This document shows, one piece after another, positions 1-6,991 of a DNA stretch of 34,271 bases. Source of the DNA: Deltaproteobacteria bacterium (lineage in GTDB: Bacteria; Bdellovibrionota_B; Oligoflexia; Oligoflexales; Bog-1112). Location: positions 1 to 34,271 of the forward strand of contig PLEQ01000232.1 of the NCBI GenBank assembly GCA_003136475.1, written 5' to 3'. The first letter of the stretch is position 1. Each line of letters begins with the position of its first letter. The notes under the pieces are model-generated. The model searched no databases. It worked only from the letters and a program-made list of their open reading frames with translations, and was not told the DNA's origin. The translations under genes were made by a program, and so were the position numbers.

Positions 1-530
1 TTTGAGATGGAGGGGGCTTTAAGTACAGTGGTGTTGCCAGGTACAGTTGCCCAGCTTTCAGCCGAAGTGCCACCATTTGCTATAAGAACTTGTCCCGAAG
101 TACCATTAGCCAATCTCGTGGGGGTTCCACCAGCGCCAGCGTAAATAAGGTCTCCACCAGTAGTCATAGGGTTAGATAGTCCGTTATTACCAGATGTAGA
201 AACAGACCAAGTTCCGGAAGAGGTTCCATTAGTTTGGAGTTTAACCGTTATCGCCCCTTTAGATACGAGAGTTCCATAAGAAGTACCAGCAGCATCAGTA
301 AAAGCTGCACCGCCATTAAATTGTAAGGTAAGGGAACCAGAGGACTGGTTATAAATTTCAAAAAATTGACCAACCGACATTGTAGTAGCACTTGGAAAAA
401 CTACTGTTTGTGTAGATGAACCAGTAAAAGTTTGAATTTGCTTTGACGTATTGACTAAAGTAGTGGTACCAGCCGCTGTTGCGGTAGTTGCTACCTGAAA
501 AACATTCATCCCATACTGAAAACTTCCCAC
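1..530 (-). CDS. tail fibre-type structural protein, C-terminus beyond the window
   Basis: The frame stays open from a GTG start at 530 to the window edge, so the protein is cut off after about 176 residues. GTG is chosen because AAAGGAG (537-543) lies 6 bases upstream; an in-frame ATG at 509 lacks this spacing. The translation is rich in Thr, Gly, Ser and Ala. It contains the stretch GDLIYAGAGGTPTRLANG followed by GQVLIANGGT, the same kind of low-complexity fibre repeat seen in the 870-residue protein at 3133-5745. It is the last visible gene of the minus-strand fibre cluster and follows a homing endonuclease gene, whose stop codon lies just before its ribosome binding site. The fibre role is inferred from composition, repeat type and context; the receptor-binding end is not visible. 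Confidence 0.8.
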   Translation of the reverse strand, partial: MGSFQYGMNVFQVATTATAAGTTTLVNTSKQIQTFTGSSTQTVVFPSATTMSVGQFFEIYNQSSGSLTLQFNGGAAFTDAAGTSYGTLVSKGAITVKLQTNGTSSGTWSVSTSGNNGLSNPMTTGGDLIYAGAGGTPTRLANGTSGQVLIANGGTSAESWATVPGNTTVLKAPSIS

Positions 531-545
531 AGAAAACTCCTTTGA

Positions 546-1268
546 TTACAAATATTTAAATTGATAACCATTCATTTGTTTTAATTCGCCTCTGGCAACC
601 ATGGCAATACCGCTTCTACTTACTGGCAAGTTAAGAGAAGCAATTTTTACTGAATCGTAAATTTGATTGTTGTTTAAACAAAAAATCTTTTTTCTTTTAG
701 AAAGGCCTAAATTAGGATTCTTTTTACCCTTCTTAGATTTTGAAATTTTCTCACAAGTTTCTTTAGAACTTTTGCGCCCAAAGTTTGGATTATTTTCTCC
801 AATTTTTCCGAACATATGATTCTTTTCACCAATCTGGGCTTCAGAAATTTTTTTATTGTGACTTTCTGAATTTTTCTTGCCTATTCTAGAAGAAATAAAT
901 TTTAAGAGTGTCTCTTTTGACATAGCAGGCTTATTTTTAGCCGATTCTGACATTTTTTTACGAGTTTCTTCGGATGGTGACTTGTTTCCACCGCCTAAAT
1001 TCAAATTATATCCATTAGGCTTTAGGGTATTAAAATATTCTATATAATACTGTTCTAAATCATTAAGGCTGTTTACGTCCTTAGCGATATCTATCTTCTC
1101 AAAAACAAAATTATTGAATCCATATTTGCGAATAGCATTGTACAATGGATAGTTAGTTCCAACACTGGATTCGTATTTGTGTTCGTTAATACGGACAGAT
1201 AGAGTCCTAAGGGTTTGCCCTATGTACTGATTTCCGTTTGTTTTATTTGTAATTCTATAAATAATCAT
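546..1268 (-). CDS. GIY-YIG homing endonuclease with NUMOD3-type repeats
   Basis: The 240-residue protein opens with IIYRITNKTNGNQYIGQT, the GIY-YIG nuclease core, followed by an Arg-containing helix (SVRINEH) and later YNLNLGGGN, which fits the conserved Asn region. Residues 98-185 hold repeated SEETRKKMSES and GKKNPNLG elements, typical of NUMOD3 DNA-binding repeats. The end (KKIFCLNNNQIYDSVKIAS to NGYQFKYL) looks like a NUMOD1/IENR1 helix-turn-helix domain. Such enzymes nick or cut a homing site and spread their own gene. It stands free between two fibre genes on the same strand. CAATCTTAT lies 19 bases before its ATG. It is clearly AT-richer than its neighbours, as expected of a mobile insert. 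A related enzyme is at 6298-6990. Confidence 0.93.
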   Translation of the reverse strand: MIIYRITNKTNGNQYIGQTLRTLSVRINEHKYESSVGTNYPLYNAIRKYGFNNFVFEKIDIAKDVNSLNDLEQYYIEYFNTLKPNGYNLNLGGGNKSPSEETRKKMSESAKNKPAMSKETLLKFISSRIGKKNSESHNKKISEAQIGEKNHMFGKIGENNPNFGRKSSKETCEKISKSKKGKKNPNLGLSKRKKIFCLNNNQIYDSVKIASLNLPVSRSGIAMVARGELKQMNGYQFKYL

Positions 1269-1287
1269 CTTAATCTCTATATATCAT

Positions 1288-1296
1288 ATAAGATTG
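1288..1296 (-). promoter_or_regulatory. CAATCTTAT intergenic motif, copy 1
   Basis: An exact CAATCTTAT on the minus strand, 19 bases before the ATG of the GIY-YIG gene at 1268. It is one of seven exact copies found in gaps between genes; the function (phage promoter or leader element) is inferred from position only. Confidence 0.55.
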
Positions 1297-1300
1297 ATGC

Positions 1301-2158
1301 TTATGCCGTTAGGGATACCGTATAGCAATTAATGGCATAATTGCCCGAAAGAGTGTCCACGTTCCAACTAAAAGTAACGGTTGTATCAGTTTTACCTGTA
1401 ATTACAATAGGTTGAAATTGTGGATTAGCGTCTGTCAGATTTTGCATAGTGGCGATTACCCCATAACCCGTAGTTCCATAATTAATGGGTAAAGTGGCAG
1501 TGGCCGTAAGGGCCCCATTTCCAACGATAGCCTGGGAATTTGCTCCAATAAAATATGGCTGAATATAGTTAACACTAGAAGTAGGCACATTTACGGAAGT
1601 AGTCTCTGCAGTTGTAGACGATGCGGTAATAACTACAGTTTGAAATTGTGGATTAGAATCGACAATGTTTTGCATCCCAGTAACAACGCCGAAACCAGAT
1701 TCTTGGGAGAACGTATAGGTGGTAGTTGAACTAGTAGATGCGTTCCCAAATGACGTTTCGCCTTCCACAAATGGTTTAGGGACAATTATATAAGAAATTA
1801 TGTAATTATTTGTATCTAAAGGAGAATTCCATTCAACGACGAATCCCGTTGTGGTCTTACTGGTAACTTCTGCCATTTGAAATTGAGGATTAGGATCTAC
1901 TAAATTCTCAAACATGGCGAATACTACGTAAGAAATGTCTGGTTGAGAACTAATAGTAGCTGTATATGAGGTAGTCCCCAACCCACTAGTCAAAGATACT
2001 TGTTTGGCAACGTATCCAGCACTGCCGGTAATACCAGAAAGAGCGGCATTGATTAAAGATAGAATGTCGGCCAAATTGTCTCCTGCAGGGGATCCAATAT
2101 TGGAAAGTGCCGCTCTGTTAATTACCTGTCTACTGTCTAATGGTTTATAGCTACTCAT
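1301..2158 (-). CDS. tail fibre/receptor-binding-type protein with three lectin-like repeats
   Basis: This 285-residue protein is mostly three copies of one beta-rich domain at about residues 54-127, 142-205 and 217-283. Each copy has a core of the type ENLVDPNPQFQ (NPQF at 90, 169 and 245), then a V-T-x-K/A-T-T stretch, a hydrophobic strand ending near W-N, and a Y-containing last strand. The same domain closes the neighbouring protein at 2168-3112. The pattern tTGFxxxWN followed by Y and hydrophobic residues resembles H-type lectin domains, which bind sugars; this is a resemblance by eye, not a search result. The short N-terminus (MSSYKPLDSR) may attach it to the virion. No strong Shine-Dalgarno is seen, and the upstream fibre gene ends 9 bases before the start. 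A role in host or glycan binding is inferred. Confidence 0.75.
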   Translation of the reverse strand: MSSYKPLDSRQVINRAALSNIGSPAGDNLADILSLINAALSGITGSAGYVAKQVSLTSGLGTTSYTATISSQPDISYVVFAMFENLVDPNPQFQMAEVTSKTTTGFVVEWNSPLDTNNYIISYIIVPKPFVEGETSFGNASTSSTTTYTFSQESGFGVVTGMQNIVDSNPQFQTVVITASSTTAETTSVNVPTSSVNYIQPYFIGANSQAIVGNGALTATATLPINYGTTGYGVIATMQNLTDANPQFQPIVITGKTDTTVTFSWNVDTLSGNYAINCYTVSLTA

Positions 2159-2167
2159 AAATTCTCA

Positions 2168-3112
2168 TTAATTATTGGCAATAGCCTGCCAGTGCAATAC
2201 GTAGTTGGCAGTAGCAGTTCCAACGTTCCAGGATGCCGTAAAGCCTGTAGTGGCCTGAGCTGTTATTGTAACTGATTGGTATTGTGGGTTGGTATCGGTA
2301 GTGTTTAGTAGATTTGCTACAACTGAATAGTTCGTACTACCAAATGCCGTACTGAACGTAATTGCTTTTGATGTTGCAGCACTGCTAAGAGTGGCAGATC
2401 CTGAAAAAATTCCCAACATTGTTAGGACTTGGGCCGTCGTCAAGTCGCTTGGTGTAGCTGGTGAACCAGTATTGTTCCCTTTTACGGTATTTGCTGCCAT
2501 GCTATTTAGGTTAGCGTTTGTAATAGCAGCAGAACCGGAAAGATTTGTATTTGTAAGCCCAGTAATAGTATTGCTACCAGCAGCAATGGTTTTATTTGTG
2601 AGAGTTTGAGCCAAAGACAAAACTGCTACAGTATCGGTACCAGTTATATTGGGAAAATTTAAATTTTGGGAAGTACTTTGGTTGGCAGATAAGGTAAGTT
2701 GGGTCCCAGTGGTACTTCCACTTGTACTAATTTGCAGTTTCTTAGTCGCATCAGTAACGTCTTCAAATAATGCGAATGTCTGAATTGTTGTTCCAGAACC
2801 ATTAATTGCGGCTCCATTAATGATAGGGGATGTTTGAAAAACAACTTTTCCGGTACCAGTAGTTCCAGTTACGGCAGTACCTGTAATAGCAGCAACAGTG
2901 GTAGATATTGATCCACTACTACCCGTTCCGGTTACATCGGAAGTAAGAGTAATAGTCGGCAAATCACTAGCAGCTAATGACCTAAAAGCTGCTCCGCCAC
3001 TGCCAGTAGCGGCTAGAACCTGAACGGAAGTAGCGGCACCGGACCCAATGTCCGTTCCTTGGACTTGGGTAGCCGTAGGTTTTCCGGTGACTAGTTTTTG
3101 AAAATTACTCAT
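2168..3112 (-). CDS. tail fibre protein with C-terminal lectin-like domain
   Basis: The 314-residue protein is rich in Thr, Ser, Gly and Asn, with short fibre-type units such as LTSDVTGTGSSGSISTTV, LSLAQTLTNKTIAAGSNT and NTVKGNNTGSPATPSDLT, which recur in tail fibres of many phages. Residues 238-311 are one copy of the domain repeated three times in the next gene (NPQYQ at 275-279, then ITAQATTGFTASWN). It therefore looks like a shaft carrying one binding domain, with the downstream gene supplying three more. AAGGCGG lies just before the ATG, and the preceding gene ends 20 bases upstream. Fibre identity is well supported by composition and context; the sugar-binding role is inferred. Confidence 0.8.
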   Translation of the reverse strand: MSNFQKLVTGKPTATQVQGTDIGSGAATSVQVLAATGSGGAAFRSLAASDLPTITLTSDVTGTGSSGSISTTVAAITGTAVTGTTGTGKVVFQTSPIINGAAINGSGTTIQTFALFEDVTDATKKLQISTSGSTTGTQLTLSANQSTSQNLNFPNITGTDTVAVLSLAQTLTNKTIAAGSNTITGLTNTNLSGSAAITNANLNSMAANTVKGNNTGSPATPSDLTTAQVLTMLGIFSGSATLSSAATSKAITFSTAFGSTNYSVVANLLNTTDTNPQYQSVTITAQATTGFTASWNVGTATANYVLHWQAIANN

Positions 3113-3132
3113 ATCCGCCTTATATCATAGAT

Positions 3133-5745
3133 TTACGCAACGCCAACGAATACTGGCCAGACATCGATAACGTTAGAAGTCACAGTTGCACTTCGAGTCT
3201 GAACGATACCAATCCTAGTAACGGCTTGGCCACTCGAAGAAGGAGCGGTTGTAGAAAAGGTTCCGCTTGCAGTCAAGAAAACTGCCAATCCGTCTGTAGT
3301 TGCACCGAATGCGCTATCAGAAGAGCTTAGAGCAAACGATCCCGCAGTCGTTACCGTAATATTTTGACCAGCGGATACTGCCGTACCAGAAGAGGCCATA
3401 CCTATCACGTACATAAGGTCGTGTGAGCTTGTCGTAATGTCCGCAGCATACACTCTGGTTGACGTTTCGCTATTAGCAGTAATGCCCCAACGAACCGCAT
3501 ATGAGGTGTTAGCACTGAATGATTGACCAGCAACTAAGGTCCTCTTCAACGAAGGAGCATTTAAAACCTCAATAGTACTACCAGAACCGTTTTGATCGGT
3601 AGTAATGCCATCCGTTACGGCTCCTAGTTTTGCTGCAGTGACTGCACCAGCTTGAATAGTGGTTGCTCCAGAAGCAACAATCGCCACATCGCCAGACATA
3701 GCAACATCAGCTGCGACATTTGATCCATTACCAACCAAGATGTGATTAGTGGTTAGGGCAATAGAACCTGGAGTTACTGATGGAGCAGCCCAAACAGGAA
3801 CACCACCCGCGACCGTTAATACATTTCCAGTACTACCAATAGCAAGATTTGCATAGGTGTTAGTTCCATTACCATAGATTAATCCGCCGGTAGAAGTAGC
3901 TGGAGCAAGAGCGTTAAAGGCAGTTGCTGCGCTAGTTTGTCCCGTACCACCATGAGCGATATCGATAGCCGTACCATTCCAAACACCAGTAGCAATAGTT
4001 CCAAGGCTAGTTAGGCTAGAATTTACTACGGTGCTGTTTAGGGTAGTTCCTGAAAGGGTTCCCGCAGGAGCAACTACAGCATTACCACTGGCAGCTGTAA
4101 TCAAACCCTTAGCATTTACCGTGAAAGAAGGAATCGACGTAGAAGATCCAAAAGATCCGACGTTTGAGTTAACAGTAGCAAGAGTGGCGGCTGAACTACC
4201 AGGACCAGAGGCAGTTACGTCTCCAGTCAATGCAGTGATATAGCTACCCGCAGGTTGTTTATTTTTAAAGGTATTCCAATCAACTGAACTCAAATAACCA
4301 TCTGTAGAAGTAGTTGATTGAGTAATGCTTACCGTGCGACCGGTTAATACGAGCGGTGCGCTAAAAGTATAAGCAGTAGGACCCGCAAACTCAGTAAATG
4401 TAGCCGTTGGAACTGCTGAATTTGCAACGAATGCGCTATCAGCATAAACTGTACCGTTTAATACTAACCAAGCATCGCCAGCCGCATTTGGTAAGCCATT
4501 AGCGGTCAATACATAAGCGGTACCAATTCCAGTCACGGCATATTCACCATTTTGAGAAGCCGTGGTTTGGTTGCCGAGAATTACTAGATCGCCATTCTGA
4601 ACAGAATAACCATCAATAGTTAGGGTAGCAGCGCCAGTTAGTGGAACATTGGAGTTGGCATACGCCTGAGCTGGACCTTTCCAAGTTAATCCACTAATCG
4701 CGGCTTGCAATTGTCCTAGATTGACTGCATCGCCCGAAGACGTACCGTTAGCAACGTTATTGATCTGATTGCTATTCATATTAACGGTGCTAGAGAACGA
4801 TCCAGCTGCCGCATTTAGAGTTCCAGTGAAAGTTGGAGATGCGCTTAGAGCAACCGTGGAACCAGTACCAGTGGTAGTAGCTGCGATAAGGGCCGTACCA
4901 TTGCCAGCTAGAACTGGTGTATTAAGAGTCGTTTCAATAGTAATAGCAGGAGTGGAAGTAGCAGTTGCAACGGTTCCAGCGAAACCATTTGTAGATACTA
5001 CGGAAACAGAAGTAACCGTTCCACCAGTAGCTGGAGCAGCCCAAACAGGTAGGCCACCAGAAACAGTTAGTACTTGTCCGGTAGAACCGATTGGCAATCT
5101 GTCTGGAGCAGGAGTCGAATTTTCAAAAGTCAAGTCGCCAGCAGTAGTCATTGGAGACATGTTGACTTGGGCAGCAGCTTTAGAGGCAGCGTTTGTACCA
5201 CCATTGGCATAAGGAAGGACGCCAGTTACACCACTAGTTAGTGGTAGACCAGTAGCGTTAGTGAGTACTAACGCAGTAGGAGTTCCCAAAGCCGGGGTAA
5301 CCAAGGTTGGTGATGTAGCTAATACAACCGATCCAGAACCAGTCGTAGAAGCTGCAGAAATAGCTGTACCATTACCTTGTAGAATGCCCGTAATGGTCGT
5401 AGAAAGAGTCAATGCTGGGGTTGTTCCGCCCGATGACGTGCCAGCAAAACCGTTCGTTGAATTAACGGATATTGACGTTACCGCTCCAGTAGAAAGAGGA
5501 ACCCAAGTTAAAACGCCGGTACCGTCATTAGAAAGAGTATAGCTTGAAGAAGCTGCTTGAGCCGCAGGCCAAACAATCGAGTATGTGGAAGTCGTAGCAG
5601 AAGCGGAAATTACGATGTGGCCAGACGTAGAACCGTCCATTTGAAGGCCAGAACCTCCTAATTCCAGTATGTTACCGGCTGTTGAGAGGTTTACACTACG
5701 CTGTGCGCCATTAACTAATGCGCTAAATGTTGAGTAATTGGCCAT
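3133..5745 (-). CDS. large tail fibre protein
   Basis: The 870-residue protein is a repetitive phage fibre. Residues 88-156 and 242-311 are diverged copies of one unit (TSxSVxSTNGFAGT followed by GNGTA, TTGxGS and SPT). VLTVxGGxPVWAAP occurs at about 224-238 and 641-655. Residues 354-455 carry a separate domain (WKGPAQAYANSN, then GDLVILGNQTTASQNGEYAV), a module common in phage fibres that reads like 'known name for a quantity, unless the target is not present' proteins of the NGxY type. The last 165 residues (from about 705) form a distinct C-terminal domain ending NVIDVWPVFVGVA. A role in host contact is likely. It is followed by the 314- and 285-residue fibre genes. A variant of the CAATCTTAT motif lies upstream. 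Confidence 0.85.
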   Translation of the reverse strand: MANYSTFSALVNGAQRSVNLSTAGNILELGGSGLQMDGSTSGHIVISASATTSTYSIVWPAAQAASSSYTLSNDGTGVLTWVPLSTGAVTSISVNSTNGFAGTSSGGTTPALTLSTTITGILQGNGTAISAASTTGSGSVVLATSPTLVTPALGTPTALVLTNATGLPLTSGVTGVLPYANGGTNAASKAAAQVNMSPMTTAGDLTFENSTPAPDRLPIGSTGQVLTVSGGLPVWAAPATGGTVTSVSVVSTNGFAGTVATATSTPAITIETTLNTPVLAGNGTALIAATTTGTGSTVALSASPTFTGTLNAAAGSFSSTVNMNSNQINNVANGTSSGDAVNLGQLQAAISGLTWKGPAQAYANSNVPLTGAATLTIDGYSVQNGDLVILGNQTTASQNGEYAVTGIGTAYVLTANGLPNAAGDAWLVLNGTVYADSAFVANSAVPTATFTEFAGPTAYTFSAPLVLTGRTVSITQSTTSTDGYLSSVDWNTFKNKQPAGSYITALTGDVTASGPGSSAATLATVNSNVGSFGSSTSIPSFTVNAKGLITAASGNAVVAPAGTLSGTTLNSTVVNSSLTSLGTIATGVWNGTAIDIAHGGTGQTSAATAFNALAPATSTGGLIYGNGTNTYANLAIGSTGNVLTVAGGVPVWAAPSVTPGSIALTTNHILVGNGSNVAADVAMSGDVAIVASGATTIQAGAVTAAKLGAVTDGITTDQNGSGSTIEVLNAPSLKRTLVAGQSFSANTSYAVRWGITANSETSTRVYAADITTSSHDLMYVIGMASSGTAVSAGQNITVTTAGSFALSSSDSAFGATTDGLAVFLTASGTFSTTAPSSSGQAVTRIGIVQTRSATVTSNVIDVWPVFVGVA

Positions 5746-5789
5746 TTTAAATTTCCCTTATAAGTATTTCGGAGGACTTGTTATAGAGT

Positions 5790-5797
5790 AAAGATTG
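5790..5797 (-). promoter_or_regulatory. variant of the CAATCTTAT motif (CAATCTTT)
   Basis: In the 96-base gap before the large fibre gene the minus strand reads CAATCTTTAC, a one-base variant of the motif found exactly at seven other gene starts. It lies 44 bases before the ATG at 5745. The same gap also holds an inverted pair GTTTTAA and TTAAAAC around 5810-5840 with a long loop. This might be a weak terminator for the upstream gene, but no T-run follows it. Confidence 0.3.
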
Positions 5798-5841
5798 CTT
5801 TCATTAGTTTTAACCATTCTTTAATCAATTAAAACCATGGG

Positions 5842-6297
5842 TTATAGTACGCCAACAATTTGGGTGAAGAGAGAAATATCGAATTCGGAAGGGTTAGCTT
5901 CATTAGGAACTAAAACGCCCATAAAAATAGCGGCATATCCAGATAGAAACCCATTTACTCCAACAGAGGGAACTATATTAGTTGGATTAGCGTCTATACC
6001 AATATATAGGGGGGTTCCTAAGGGATACGAATTAGTATTTGTGTATAATTTTAATCTACCGTTGGAGATGACTCCGCCCAAAGCTGAGGCCGGAATACGA
6101 AATTGTGCATATCCTACCCAATTATCCCAACTGGCTTGATTTGATACATCTAACGGAACAATTAAGCCTGAGGAATTAACGGAACATGCCATAGCTTGGG
6201 GAATGGCCGTGATGGCAGAGGCATTGGTGTAAGTAGTTAATAGGCCTTCTGAAGTTCCTGTAGATTGTGGATTGAACGATACTGGACTATATGACAT
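5842..6297 (-). CDS. small virion decoration or fibre-associated protein
   Basis: The 151-residue protein has no signal peptide or membrane segment and is rich in Ser, Asn, Gly and aromatic strands. Its second half (NGRLKLYTNTNSYPLGTPLYIG to DISLFTQIVGVL) resembles the closing domain of the 870-residue fibre in ending with a V-G-V pattern after a run of short strands. Its ribosome binding site, GGAG, lies inside the last codons of the upstream homing endonuclease gene, whose stop TAA touches the ATG. It sits between the large appendage protein at 6992-9943 and the large fibre gene, so a part in the fibre or baseplate is likely. I do not recognise a family. Confidence 0.65.
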   Translation of the reverse strand: MSYSPVSFNPQSTGTSEGLLTTYTNASAITAIPQAMACSVNSSGLIVPLDVSNQASWDNWVGYAQFRIPASALGGVISNGRLKLYTNTNSYPLGTPLYIGIDANPTNIVPSVGVNGFLSGYAAIFMGVLVPNEANPSEFDISLFTQIVGVL

Positions 6298-6990
6298 TTA
6301 ATTGTTCTCCACTTTTATGAAAGTATACCCATTTACTTGTTTGTATTTTCCATTAGTTACTGAGGAAATATTACCTTTGCTTATTTTTAATCTTCGAGAG
6401 GCGTCACCTATAGAGTTAAAACTAATACTGAGTTCAGGACAAAATATTTTTATTTTTCTTTTTTCATTACAATTTTTAAATATAGTTTTTGAAGCTTCAG
6501 ATGGGAATTTACCAAAACTATGGTGTTTTTGTCCCTTTACAGATTCTGAATGCTTCGTTCTAGATTCTAAGGATCTTTTTTTGCCCTTATTAGCCATAGA
6601 TATTTTAAGTTTAGATTCCGAAGTGTGTTTTTTACCAAACCAGTAGGATTTTTCTCTTTTTTTAGATTCGGACATCTTCCGTTTTGTCTCTTCGGAAACT
6701 ACGTGATTGTTTCCTCCTGTATGCAAATTATATCCATTAGGAGACAAGGTATTATGGTATTCTATAAAATACTCTTCTGCATTATTGAGATCCTGAATAT
6801 TATTGTAGATACCAATAATCTCTTTATAAAAAGAATTTATGCCATTCTTTTTAATGGCATTATAAATATAAATTGAATGTCTTTTATCTTGGCAATGCTC
6901 TTTCCACCTAATCTCAAAATCTCTTATAGTTTGTCCTATATAGGATTTTCCGCTGATCTTATCGGTTATTTTATAAATAACGCCAAACAT
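6298..6990 (-). CDS. GIY-YIG homing endonuclease with NUMOD3-type repeats
   Basis: The 230-residue protein starts FGVIYKITDKISGKSYIGQT (the GIY-YIG core), then IRDFEIRWKEH with the catalytic Arg region, and YNLHTGGNNH. Residues 95-170 contain SEETKRKMSES and HTSESKLKISMANKGKK units typical of NUMOD3. The end (KIFCPELSISFNSIGDASR to VNGYTFIKV) is a NUMOD1-like helix-turn-helix. It is a diverged relative of the enzyme at 546-1268, with the same domain order. It is packed with one base after the stop of the 983-residue gene and no base before the next ATG, and it supplies that gene's GGAG. This shows insertion without breaking either neighbour. Its own site GGTGGG lies in the end of the upstream gene. 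Confidence 0.93.
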   Translation of the reverse strand: MFGVIYKITDKISGKSYIGQTIRDFEIRWKEHCQDKRHSIYIYNAIKKNGINSFYKEIIGIYNNIQDLNNAEEYFIEYHNTLSPNGYNLHTGGNNHVVSEETKRKMSESKKREKSYWFGKKHTSESKLKISMANKGKKRSLESRTKHSESVKGQKHHSFGKFPSEASKTIFKNCNEKRKIKIFCPELSISFNSIGDASRRLKISKGNISSVTNGKYKQVNGYTFIKVENN

Positions 6991-6991
6991 A

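Noticed and set aside
4769-5212. Long + strand open frame opposite the large fibre gene
   Set aside because: Val/Pro/Ala-rich with no ribosome binding site; it is the antisense of Thr/Gly/Asn repeats in a clear minus-strand gene.
1-6000. Diversity-generating retroelement acting on the fibre genes
   Set aside because: No reverse transcriptase gene and no template/variable repeat pair was seen; the repeats are ordinary fibre units.
5837-6139. + strand open frame of 100 codons
   Set aside because: Lies opposite the 151-residue minus gene, which has a proper GGAG and fits the operon.
6302-6876. + strand open frames opposite the second GIY-YIG gene
   Set aside because: Phe-rich antisense of Lys codons; the minus strand encodes recognisable nuclease motifs.
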